This document shows, one piece after another, positions 1-7,631 of a DNA stretch of 64,000 bases. Position 1 is the first letter of the stretch. Each line of letters begins with the position of its first letter. Source of the stretch: Swingsia samuiensis (GTDB lineage Bacteria > Pseudomonadota > Alphaproteobacteria > Acetobacterales > Acetobacteraceae). The notes beneath the pieces are model-generated. The model was not told where the DNA came from. It was given only the letters and a program-made list of their open reading frames with translations, and did no database searches. The position numbers and the translations under genes were made by a program. The stretch covers positions 1,119,501-1,183,500 of the forward strand of contig NZ_CP038141.1 in assembly GCF_006542355.1 (NCBI RefSeq), given 5' to 3'.

Positions 1-1932
1 GCGCATCCCGCCTCAGGTGATTGGGCTGCCTATGGGCATGATGATACGCAGCAAAGATATTCATCTCTTTCTGAAATTACACCTGAGAATGTCGGCCAGT
101 TGAAGGTTGCATTTGTTTACCATACGGGAAGTTATCCCCGCCCTGGTCAGGTGAATAAATGGGCAGCGGAAACAACTCCCATTAAGGTGGGGGATGGTCT
201 TTATACCTGCTCTGCCATGAATGACTTGATTAAGCTGGATCCTGCAACGGGTAAGCAAATCTGGCGCAGAGATGTGGATGTGAAATATCACTCCATTCCT
301 TATACAGCCGCCTGTAAAGGTGTAACGTATTTTACATCTTCTCAGGTTCCGGAAGGCCAGCCTTGCCACAACCGTATTATTGAGGGGACGCTGGATATGC
401 GTCTTATTGCGGTTGATGCAGCAACGGGACAGTTCTGTCCTAATTTTGGACATAACGGCCAAGTGAACTTGATGCAGGGAATGGGTGAGTCTGTTCCCGG
501 GTTTGTAGCAACGACAGCTCCTCCACCTGTTATTAATGGTGTGGTCGTTGTTAATCATGAAGTGTTGGATGGCCAGCGTCGTTGGGCGCCATCGGGTGTT
601 ATTCGTGGGTATGATGCTGAAACAGGCAAGTTTGTTTGGGCATGGGATGTCAATAACCCCAATGATCATAGTCAACCTACAGGGGATCATCATTACAGCC
701 GCGGCACACCCAATTCTTGGGCGGCGATGACGGGTGATAATGAACTTGGTCTGGTTTACGTCCCTACAGGGAACTCCGCGGCGGATTATTATAGTGCATT
801 GCGGAGCAGTGAAGAAAACAAGGTATCCTCCGCAGTTGTGGCGATTGATGTAAAAACGGGTTCACCAAGGTGGGTTTTCCAAACGACTCATAAAGATGTT
901 TGGGATTATGATATTGGCTCTCAAGCAACTCTTATCGATATGCCGGGGCCAGACGGGAAAACAATTCCTGCTTTGATTATGCCAACCAAGCGTGGTGAGA
1001 CGTTTGTTCTTGATCGCCGTACAGGCAAGCCTGTTCTTCCTGTAGAAGAGCGTAAAGCGCCATCTCCCGGTATGATCCCAGATGATCCAAGAGCGCCGAC
1101 ACAACCTTGGTCTGTCGCAATGCCTCAACTCAAAATGCCGGATCTGAAAGAGACGGATATGTGGGGGATGACACCGATTGATCAGTTGTTTTGTCGTGTA
1201 AAGTTCCGTCGTGCGCATTATGTGGGTGAATTCACCCCGCCGAGCCTTGATAAACCATGGATTGAATATCCAAGCTATAATGGTGGTAGCGATTGGGGGT
1301 CTATGTCTTATGATCCACAATCAGGGATCTTGATCGCCAACTGGAATAATATGGCGATGTATGATCAGTTGGTAACCAGAAAACAGGCAGATAAGCTTGG
1401 TTTGATGCCGATTGATGATCCTAACTTCAAACCCGGCGGTGGTGGTGCTGAAGGGAATGGCGCCATGGCTGATACACCTTATGCCATTGTGGTCTCACCT
1501 TTTTGGAACCAGTATACAAAAATGCTGTGCACCAAGCCTCCTTATGGGATGATCACGGCAATTGATATGAAGCATGGTCACAAGGTGTTGTGGCAACATC
1601 CGCTGGGAACAGCGCGCGCTAATGGACCATGGGGCTTGCCAACGGGTCTTCCTTGGGAAATTGGAACACCGAATAACGGTGGATCTGTTGTGACCGCTGG
1701 TGGATTGATTTTCATTGCTGCGGCAACGGATAATATGATCCGTGCTATTGATGAGAAAACAGGGAAAGTGCTTTGGAGTGCTGTGCTTCCAGGCGGCGGC
1801 CAAGCTAATCCTATGACGTATGAAGCCAATGGTCACCAATATGTAGCGATCATGGCAGGGGGGCATCACTTCATGGCTACTCCTGTAACAGATCAGTTGG
1901 TTGTTTTTGCTTTGCCTGACGCAAAGAAATAA
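1..1932 (+). CDS. gcd: Membrane-bound PQQ-dependent glucose dehydrogenase, 3' part (5' end outside window)
   Basis: The frame is open from base 1, beginning DWAAYGHDDTQQRYSSL a few codons in, so the gene starts before the window; 643 codons are present. This is the quinoprotein propeller domain of the membrane glucose dehydrogenase, which oxidises glucose to gluconolactone in the periplasm and feeds electrons to ubiquinone. The expected N-terminal domain of about five membrane helices lies upstream. Family residues are visible: TPIKVGDGLY near the start, the Asp-containing KDVWDYD, the PQQ-contacting Lys in PTKRGE, and GGHH near the C-terminus. Total length in the family is about 800 residues, so roughly 150 are missing. 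A strong terminator follows. Identification is firm; preference for glucose over other sugars is from family similarity. Confidence 0.93.
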   Translation, partial: AHPASGDWAAYGHDDTQQRYSSLSEITPENVGQLKVAFVYHTGSYPRPGQVNKWAAETTPIKVGDGLYTCSAMNDLIKLDPATGKQIWRRDVDVKYHSIPYTAACKGVTYFTSSQVPEGQPCHNRIIEGTLDMRLIAVDAATGQFCPNFGHNGQVNLMQGMGESVPGFVATTAPPPVINGVVVVNHEVLDGQRRWAPSGVIRGYDAETGKFVWAWDVNNPNDHSQPTGDHHYSRGTPNSWAAMTGDNELGLVYVPTGNSAADYYSALRSSEENKVSSAVVAIDVKTGSPRWVFQTTHKDVWDYDIGSQATLIDMPGPDGKTIPALIMPTKRGETFVLDRRTGKPVLPVEERKAPSPGMIPDDPRAPTQPWSVAMPQLKMPDLKETDMWGMTPIDQLFCRVKFRRAHYVGEFTPPSLDKPWIEYPSYNGGSDWGSMSYDPQSGILIANWNNMAMYDQLVTRKQADKLGLMPIDDPNFKPGGGGAEGNGAMADTPYAIVVSPFWNQYTKMLCTKPPYGMITAIDMKHGHKVLWQHPLGTARANGPWGLPTGLPWEIGTPNNGGSVVTAGGLIFIAAATDNMIRAIDEKTGKVLWSAVLPGGGQANPMTYEANGHQYVAIMAGGHHFMATPVTDQLVVFALPDAKK

Positions 1933-1948
1933 AAGAACCTTATAAAAG

Positions 1949-1993
1949 AAAGCCCGTTTTTCTTAGCCAGTAAGAAAGACGGGCTTTTTTTTG
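1949..1993 (+). terminator. Rho-independent terminator of gcd
   Basis: A long stem (AAAGCCCG pairing with CGGGCTTT, extended inward by TTTCTT/AAGAAA) is followed by eight T residues. It begins 17 bases after the gcd stop codon and separates gcd from the glycosyltransferase gene. Confidence 0.88.
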
Positions 1994-2060
1994 TTTAGAA
2001 ATCATTTTAAATGACGAAGGCTTCAGGACTCAGACCTTAACATGATTGGCCTTGTCATCA

Positions 2061-3257
2061 ATGTTTCAACAACAAGAGACAATTCTTCAGGTTTTGCCTG
2101 CTTTGGAAACAGGAGGGCTGGAGCGTGGCGCGATAGAGATTGCTGGGGCAGTTAAACAGGCCGGTGGGAGAGCGCTTATTGCATCGCGGGGCGGCGCGCT
2201 TTTACCTCAATTAAGATATGTCGGCGGTCAACATATTCCTCTGGATTTAAAGAAAAAGTCACTTTTTTCTATTTTTCGACGAGCGCGTGATTTACAGAAA
2301 ATTATACTAAAAGAGAACGTAATGTTGGTGCATGCGCGATCACGGATTCCTGCATGGTCTGCATGGTTGGCGTGTCGTCGGACGGGGGTGCCTCTTGTGA
2401 CGACGTGGCATGGCGTTCATCACGCATCGTGGTGGGGAAAAAAGCTTTACAATTCATCACTTGTTAAAGGCCAGCGTGTTATAGCAATTTCAGAGTTTAT
2501 TGCTGAGCGTTTGCGTAGAGAATATCATGTAAGTGAAGAGCGTTTGCGGGTTATTCCAAGAGGTGCGGATGCTTTGTATTTTAACCCAGAAGCGATTTCT
2601 GGTGAGAGAATTCAAAAGGTAGCAGAGGCGTGGTCCCTCCCTTTGGACTATCGTGTTATTTTGATGCCTGCCCGTTTGACACGATGGAAGGGGCAGGGTG
2701 TTCTGTTGGAGGCGCTTACTCTTTTAAAGAAGAAACAAGTTGATCATCCATGGATTTGTGTTTTTGTTGGTCCTGTAACAGACAAGAAATTTGCTAAGTA
2801 TTTATTGCATCGTATCCGGGAGCTGGATTTAAGTAACGATGTTTATTTTGCAGGCAATTGTCAGGATATGCCTGCGGCTTATGCGTTATCTTCTGTTGTT
2901 GTTACACCGTCCTTACGACCTGAACCCTTTGGGCGAACGGTTGTTGAAGCTCAGATGATGGGCAAACCGGTGATTGGGACAGCGCAGGGAGGGATGATGG
3001 AGACCATTATTCCCGAACAGACAGGGCTGGTTGTTCCTCCGAATGATCCAGAGGCATTATCAGATGCACTTTGTGCTGTGTTGGGGCTTGGAAGTGAAAG
3101 TTCTCAACAAATATCTGAAAACGCCCGCCAAAATGCTTTGGATCATTATACAACTCAATCAATGCAGGCGATGACACTTGCTGTTTATGATGAAATATTA
3201 GGAACGCAGTTAAGCGGGACATTTCTTGGGAGGGATTATGGCAGACCAGAAGAATAA
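2061..3257 (+). CDS. Glycosyltransferase family 4
   Basis: A 398-residue GT-B fold glycosyltransferase, probably cytoplasmic and acting on a cell-surface polysaccharide or lipopolysaccharide. The N-terminal half carries the glycine-rich acceptor-side loop LETGGLERGAIEIAGA. The C-terminal half carries LMPARLTRWKGQG and the family's EX7E motif in EPFGRTVVEA, followed by GKPVIGTAQGG, which contacts the nucleotide sugar. I chose the ATG at 2061; an in-frame TTG at 2046 would add five residues, and neither has a good Shine-Dalgarno. It overlaps the next small gene by 20 bases, implying co-transcription. The donor and acceptor sugars cannot be told from sequence. Confidence 0.85.
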   Translation: MFQQQETILQVLPALETGGLERGAIEIAGAVKQAGGRALIASRGGALLPQLRYVGGQHIPLDLKKKSLFSIFRRARDLQKIILKENVMLVHARSRIPAWSAWLACRRTGVPLVTTWHGVHHASWWGKKLYNSSLVKGQRVIAISEFIAERLRREYHVSEERLRVIPRGADALYFNPEAISGERIQKVAEAWSLPLDYRVILMPARLTRWKGQGVLLEALTLLKKKQVDHPWICVFVGPVTDKKFAKYLLHRIRELDLSNDVYFAGNCQDMPAAYALSSVVVTPSLRPEPFGRTVVEAQMMGKPVIGTAQGGMMETIIPEQTGLVVPPNDPEALSDALCAVLGLGSESSQQISENARQNALDHYTTQSMQAMTLAVYDEILGTQLSGTFLGRDYGRPEE

Positions 3258-3417
3258 AAAGCCAGTCGTTTCAACAAAGCAGAAAGATGAGGCCTTGGCA
3301 GCTAAAGAAGCGCGTTTGGAGAGAGAGGCAAAAGCGCTTCGGGCTAATTTACTGCGTCGGAAACAGCAACAACGGGCACGCCAATCAAGCGACCCATTAT
3401 CACCAAGAGAAGAATAA
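3238..3417 (+). CDS. Small basic protein of unknown function
   Basis: A 59-residue protein made almost entirely of charged residues (MADQKNKKPV... to RRKQQQRARQ), with a central heptad-like helix rich in Ala, Arg, Glu and Leu. There is no membrane segment, cysteine or recognisable domain. The ATG at 3238 has an excellent ribosome-binding site (GGGAGGG, 3228-3234) lying inside the end of the upstream glycosyltransferase gene, with which it overlaps by 20 bases, so it is translated from the same message. It could be a small nucleic-acid or ribosome-associated protein, but nothing proves this. I believe it is a real gene because of the ribosome-binding site and the tight coupling. Confidence 0.7.
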   Translation: MADQKNKKPVVSTKQKDEALAAKEARLEREAKALRANLLRRKQQQRARQSSDPLSPREE

Positions 3418-3423
3418 TAGGAA

Positions 3424-4209
3424 TTACTGCGCTGCTTGGACAGCGTTTACGGCATCCATAATCTCAGCTGCAACAGCCTCTGGATGGCTGATCATGGCGA
3501 CGTGGCTGGATGGAAGGCGTAGGATATGCGCGTTGATGCGAGAAGCCATGATTTCTTGTAGCGCAGGGGAAATCATATGGTCATTTTGTGTGATGATGTC
3601 CCAAGAAGGTTTTTGTTTCCATGCGACTGCGGTCACAGGTTGAGAAAGAGTGGCAGCGGCCCAGTGCCCTTGAATTGCAGCAAGGACATCAGCTTGATCG
3701 GGAGGGATATCCCCTGCAAAATCTTGCTCTACACTTTTTTCTGTCAGTGAAAGAAAGTTCTGATTGTCTTTTTCGATCTGAGGTTTGAATTTATTTTTAG
3801 GCCCTATTTTTTCTAAATTGATAATGTTTTCACTTTTGTCTGGTGCAAAAGCTGCAACATAGACAAGAGCTTTTACTTTCGGGTCGATTCCTGCTTGAGT
3901 AATGACCATACCAGCCCAGCTATGCCCAACTAATACGACAGGCCTTTGCGCTTGAGAAATTGCATTTTGAGTGGCTGTGACATCTGCATTTAAGGATGTC
4001 AGAGGGTTTTGAACGGCTACCGTTTTAATTCCTTCTTTTTGAAGGATATGAATGACTTTGCTCCAGCTTGAGCCATCAGCAAAAGCACCGTGTACTAAAA
4101 TAACGGTTGGTTTAAGAGAGTGAGGGGCTGCAGTATTTGCCGTCGCTGTAAAAGAGCAGAACAATCCTATAATCATTGCGGGATATATGAATTTTCGAAA
4201 AAGATTCAT
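3424..4209 (-). CDS. Exported alpha/beta-fold hydrolase
   Basis: A 261-residue serine hydrolase with an N-terminal signal peptide (MNLFRKF, hydrophobic core to about residue 21, cleavage near TATA-NTA), so it is probably periplasmic. Family features are the oxyanion-loop HGAFADGSSW, the nucleophile elbow GHSWAG and a C-terminal His in SSHVAMISHPE. It resembles the EstC/salicylate-esterase branch (AB hydrolase 6). The substrate is unknown. It is transcribed convergently to the preceding small gene with a gap of only six bases and no obvious terminator between. The 195 bases upstream, to the dcd start, hold no gene I can support. Confidence 0.82.
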   Translation of the reverse strand: MNLFRKFIYPAMIIGLFCSFTATANTAAPHSLKPTVILVHGAFADGSSWSKVIHILQKEGIKTVAVQNPLTSLNADVTATQNAISQAQRPVVLVGHSWAGMVITQAGIDPKVKALVYVAAFAPDKSENIINLEKIGPKNKFKPQIEKDNQNFLSLTEKSVEQDFAGDIPPDQADVLAAIQGHWAAATLSQPVTAVAWKQKPSWDIITQNDHMISPALQEIMASRINAHILRLPSSHVAMISHPEAVAAEIMDAVNAVQAAQ

Positions 4210-4404
4210 GGTGGTAACCTTGAATATCTAAAGGGAAAATCATATCAACTTAAGTTAAGAATAATGATAAACAAAAAATTTCGTGATGTTTATATTGTTC
4301 GTTATTTATTAAAAAATACGCTCTATCGGTTAACACGTTTATTGCGCGATTGATCAGCTATCGCTAGAGCTGATGAAATTCCCGAGTGTAGTAGGAGTAA
4401 CGTA

Positions 4405-4956
4405 GTGTCTATCATGCCTGATACCTGGATCCGTCAAATGGCCAAAGAACATGGCATGATTGAACCTTTTGTTGAGAGCCAAAAGCGAGAAGGCATTATT
4501 TCTTATGGTTTATCATCCTATGGATATGATGCGCGCGTAGCAGAAGATTTCAAGATTTTTACAGACGTTGATAATGCGGTTGTTGACCCTAAAAATTTTG
4601 TTGAAAACAGCTTTGTAACGCGAACGGGTGATATTACGATCCCACCGAATAGCTTCGCTTTGGCGCATACTGTTGAATATTTTCGCATTCCGCGTGATAC
4701 GCTCGTGGTTTGCTTGGGGAAATCGACATATGCGCGTTGTGGGATCATTGTGAATGTGACGCCCCTAGAGCCTGAATGGGAAGGGCAAGTTACGATTGAA
4801 ATTAGTAACACCACACCATTGCCTGCTCGTATTTATGCAAATGAAGGTATTTGCCAGTTCTTGTTCTTTCAAGGGGCTGGTCCGTGTGAAGTCAGCTATG
4901 CGGATCGTGCTGGGAAATATATGCGTCAATCCGGTGTAACAACCCCTCGCCTCTAA
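4405..4956 (+). CDS. dcd: dCTP deaminase
   Basis: A 183-residue protein that deaminates dCTP to dUTP, feeding dUTPase and thymidylate synthesis. The family core is clear: [13 protein letters not shown], the catalytic-region [13 protein letters not shown] with the Ser-Thr-Arg signature, and [13 protein letters not shown] containing the active-site Glu. The GTG at 4405 is chosen as start because AGGAG at 4393-4397 is seven bases upstream and the resulting [10 protein letters not shown] matches alphaproteobacterial homologues; an ATG at 4414 is the alternative. murA begins 12 bases after the stop, so the two genes form an operon. Confidence 0.93.
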   Translation: MSIMPDTWIRQMAKEHGMIEPFVESQKREGIISYGLSSYGYDARVAEDFKIFTDVDNAVVDPKNFVENSFVTRTGDITIPPNSFALAHTVEYFRIPRDTLVVCLGKSTYARCGIIVNVTPLEPEWEGQVTIEISNTTPLPARIYANEGICQFLFFQGAGPCEVSYADRAGKYMRQSGVTTPRL

Positions 4957-4968
4957 GGAGCTTTGAAC

Positions 4969-6225
4969 GTGGATCGCTTTATTATTCGTGGTGGCCGTCG
5001 CTTAAGTGGTGAGATTGAGATTGGGGGGGCTAAGAATTCCGGCTTGAAACTGATGGTCGCCGGGCTTCTTACGTCCGAGCGCTTGCGGCTGTCGAATGTT
5101 CCCAAGATTGCAGATATTCAGACGATGCGTGATCTTTTGTTACGTTTGGGGATCTCCGTCGATGAGGTTGATGAGCGGACATTTTCGATCGGTGGGGACA
5201 TCGCTTCCATTGAGGCTCCTTACGACATCGTATCGAAAATGCGGGCCTCTATCTTGGTTTTAGGTCCTTTATTGGCGCGTGCTCGCGAAGCGAAGGTTTC
5301 TTTGCCCGGAGGTTGTGCCATTGGAACGCGACCAGTGGACATGCATCTGAAGGGGTTAGAAGCATTAGGCGCTGAGATTCGGCTGGAAAACGGCTATATT
5401 AATGCGCGGGCGCCTAATGGGTTAAAGGGTGATCGGGTTATATTACCTTTTGCAAGTGTGGGGGCGACAGAGAATTTGTTGATGGCGTCCACTTTGGCAA
5501 AAGGACGCACAGAGATTGTTAATGCCGCGCGAGAACCAGAGATTACCGATCTTGTGAATTGCTTGAATGCAATGGGTGCAAACATCACAGGGGCTGGGTC
5601 TGGGACGTTAGTCATTGAAGGTGTTGAAGCCTTACATGGTGCGGATTATGCGGTTATGCCAGATCGGATTGAGTGTGGCACGTATGCTTGCGCTGCGGCT
5701 ATTACCCAAGGAGATCTGCTGTTGATTGGAGGGCAGGCCGATAGCTTGGGTTCTGTTATTCGCACACTGAACGAAACGGGTGTTGACGTTACAGAAGAGC
5801 AAAGAGGCTTACGTGTTCGTTGTTCTACAAAGCTCCGCGGTATTGATATTATGACGGAGCCTTACCCCGGCTTCCCGACGGATATGCAAGCGCAATTTAT
5901 GGCGATGCTTTCTGTTGCTGAGGGTGCTTCCATGATTACGGAAACGATCTTTGAAAACCGTTTTATGCATGTCCCCGAATTGAATCGCATGGGGGCGCGC
6001 ATTAATCCGCATGGGCGATCCGCTATTATCCGGGGAGTGGAAAAGCTTTCAGGTGCGCCGGTTATGGCAACAGACTTACGGGCATCTTTTTCTTTGATCT
6101 TGGCTGGGTTGGTTGCAGAAGGTGAAACCGAACTTAGCCGGATATATCATCTGGACCGCGGGTATGAAGGCGTAGACCGCAAGCTTGCTGCTTGCGGTGC
6201 TGATATTGCGCGCGTTCACGAGTAA
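4969..6225 (+). CDS. murA: UDP-N-acetylglucosamine 1-carboxyvinyltransferase
   Basis: A 418-residue cytoplasmic enzyme transferring enolpyruvate from PEP to UDP-GlcNAc, the first committed step of peptidoglycan synthesis. It shows [11 protein letters not shown] near the N-terminus with the conserved Lys-Asn pair, and [15 protein letters not shown] with the active-site Cys that fosfomycin alkylates, so a Cys-to-Asp resistant form is not present. The C-terminal [11 protein letters not shown] is also typical. The GTG at 4969 is preferred because AAGGAG at 4955-4960 lies eight bases upstream; the TTG at 4963 would be only two bases from it. Co-transcribed with dcd. Confidence 0.95.
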   Translation: MDRFIIRGGRRLSGEIEIGGAKNSGLKLMVAGLLTSERLRLSNVPKIADIQTMRDLLLRLGISVDEVDERTFSIGGDIASIEAPYDIVSKMRASILVLGPLLARAREAKVSLPGGCAIGTRPVDMHLKGLEALGAEIRLENGYINARAPNGLKGDRVILPFASVGATENLLMASTLAKGRTEIVNAAREPEITDLVNCLNAMGANITGAGSGTLVIEGVEALHGADYAVMPDRIECGTYACAAAITQGDLLLIGGQADSLGSVIRTLNETGVDVTEEQRGLRVRCSTKLRGIDIMTEPYPGFPTDMQAQFMAMLSVAEGASMITETIFENRFMHVPELNRMGARINPHGRSAIIRGVEKLSGAPVMATDLRASFSLILAGLVAEGETELSRIYHLDRGYEGVDRKLAACGADIARVHE

Positions 6226-6243
6226 GGTTTAGGCTTTTTGATG

Positions 6244-6990
6244 CTAAACTCTTGTCAGTGAGCGTTGAAAAAGGGCGTTCGTCCAACTCATCGCTTGCAG
6301 AAAGAGTGCTGCATCAAAGCGTGGGGCTCCATCGCGTAAGAAAGCATGTTGTCCATCGACTTCGTGCCATTCGAGGGTGAGGTTCGCTTTTTCTAAGCGG
6401 TCACGAATGGTACGACGGCCTTCATAAGGCACATGTGGATCTGATTGTCCCCATACCATCATAAGCTCTCCTTTAATTTCAGAAGCGCGGGCCAGAGAGT
6501 CGTCTGATTTGTCTTTTCCTAGAGACGCTGAGTGTAAATCGGTGGCGTAGAAACAAGCGGTTGCCTTGATGTCCGGATGGAGTGCTGCTCTGAACGCGAG
6601 ATGCCCTCCGAGGCATACTCCAAAAGCGCCGATAGCGCCTGAGCAGGAAGGAAAGTGTTTTAACCACTCTATAAGAGCGGCTGTATCACTATCGAACGCG
6701 GCAACTGGTTTGGTATATTTTAATTCATTCCCGCGGTCTGTTCCGGCTTGGTCGTAGTGTAGAACGGTGCCTGCGGGTTCATATTCGTGATAAACTTCAG
6801 GGACGGCAACAATGTAGCCTTGTCCGGCAATCATGGCTGCTAGCCGTTCGATTGGGGCAGTAACCTGATAGATTTCAGAAAAAAGAATAATCGCTGGGAA
6901 ATGACCATCTTGGGTCGGGCGTAAGAGATGTACGCGCATATCTCCTGTTGGTGTTGAAATATCAATTTTTTCATCTGTGCGAATGAGCAT
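6244..6990 (-). CDS. Dienelactone hydrolase family protein
   Basis: A 248-residue cytoplasmic alpha/beta hydrolase of the DLH family. The catalytic triad is visible: Cys in FGVCLGGH, Asp in WGQSDPHVP and His in VDGQHAFLRD. Bacterial members hydrolyse dienelactone in chlorocatechol pathways, but most isolated copies such as this one have unknown substrates, and no aromatic-degradation genes are nearby. It converges with murA, with a 18-base gap holding only a weak hairpin. Confidence 0.87.
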   Translation of the reverse strand: MLIRTDEKIDISTPTGDMRVHLLRPTQDGHFPAIILFSEIYQVTAPIERLAAMIAGQGYIVAVPEVYHEYEPAGTVLHYDQAGTDRGNELKYTKPVAAFDSDTAALIEWLKHFPSCSGAIGAFGVCLGGHLAFRAALHPDIKATACFYATDLHSASLGKDKSDDSLARASEIKGELMMVWGQSDPHVPYEGRRTIRDRLEKANLTLEWHEVDGQHAFLRDGAPRFDAALFLQAMSWTNALFQRSLTRV

Positions 6991-7162
6991 GGAGTAGATT
7001 GCCTTAAAGGGAAAAAGAGAACTGATATCAGGATGGCAGAAAATAACAGGGTGCGAAAAGCCAACTCACACCGTTGTGACAAGTTTTTTTAATGGAGAAA
7101 GGTATGCAGCATGCTTGAGAATATACTGGTGAAGATTTTTGTTTTGAGGTAGTTCTTCCTGC

Positions 7163-7558
7163 ATGAGAGATCTTCGCCAGAGCAAAGGATATTGGGGTAT
7201 TTTTATCCCTTTGTTTTTACTTGCTCTTGTGGTGCGTCTGTCTTTTGGAGGGCTAGTTTCTCCCCAAAGTGTTTTTGATGATCCTCTTCAAGAATTAGAT
7301 CAATTAACTGTTTTCTGTGACCATGCGGTTCTTCATGGTCAGGATATACCTGTTCCCCATCATACATCACATGATGATCAAAAAGACGGTCTTTTTCTGC
7401 TGGCAGATAGCTTAGAGTTATTATCTTTAAGTGTTATTTTCGTCTTGTTCTTTGCTTATGTGGTTTTTGAGCTTTCGAGGAAATGGGTTTTTCCTACTAT
7501 ACGTGGGCCTCCCTTTCGGCAGAAATCGGCTTTTTGCCCGCAAGGGCCACCTGTTTAA
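7163..7558 (+). CDS. Small membrane protein, possibly DUF2946-like
   Basis: A 131-residue protein with a hydrophobic segment at about residues 11-32 and another at about 84-106, joined by a stretch containing CDHAVLHGQDIPVPHHTSHDD, which is rich in His and Asp and could bind metal. The C-terminal RGPPFRQKS and QGPPV recall the R-x-P-P ending of DUF2946 proteins, many of which lie beside TonB-dependent receptors. Here a receptor gene follows 73 bases downstream on the same strand. The DUF2946 assignment is tentative. A metal-related role is inferred from the His-rich loop and the neighbour, not demonstrated. Confidence 0.6.
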   Translation: MRDLRQSKGYWGIFIPLFLLALVVRLSFGGLVSPQSVFDDPLQELDQLTVFCDHAVLHGQDIPVPHHTSHDDQKDGLFLLADSLELLSLSVIFVLFFAYVVFELSRKWVFPTIRGPPFRQKSAFCPQGPPV

Positions 7559-7631
7559 CCTGAAAAGAAAATTCAGTTTGCCTTGAGCTGAAAAGCTTAA
7601 CGGCTGTTTGTTATCTTTCGGGTATGTGAAA

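Noticed and set aside
4353-4374. Seven-base hairpin (ATCAGCT/AGCTGAT) in the dcd 5' region, considered as a riboswitch
   Set aside because: The stem is short, there is no U-tract or known riboswitch core, and it is 18 bases from the ribosome-binding site.
6227-6249. Weak hairpin GTTTAG/CTAAAC between murA and the dienelactone hydrolase gene as terminator
   Set aside because: Only six A/T-rich pairs and an 11-base loop; insufficient support.
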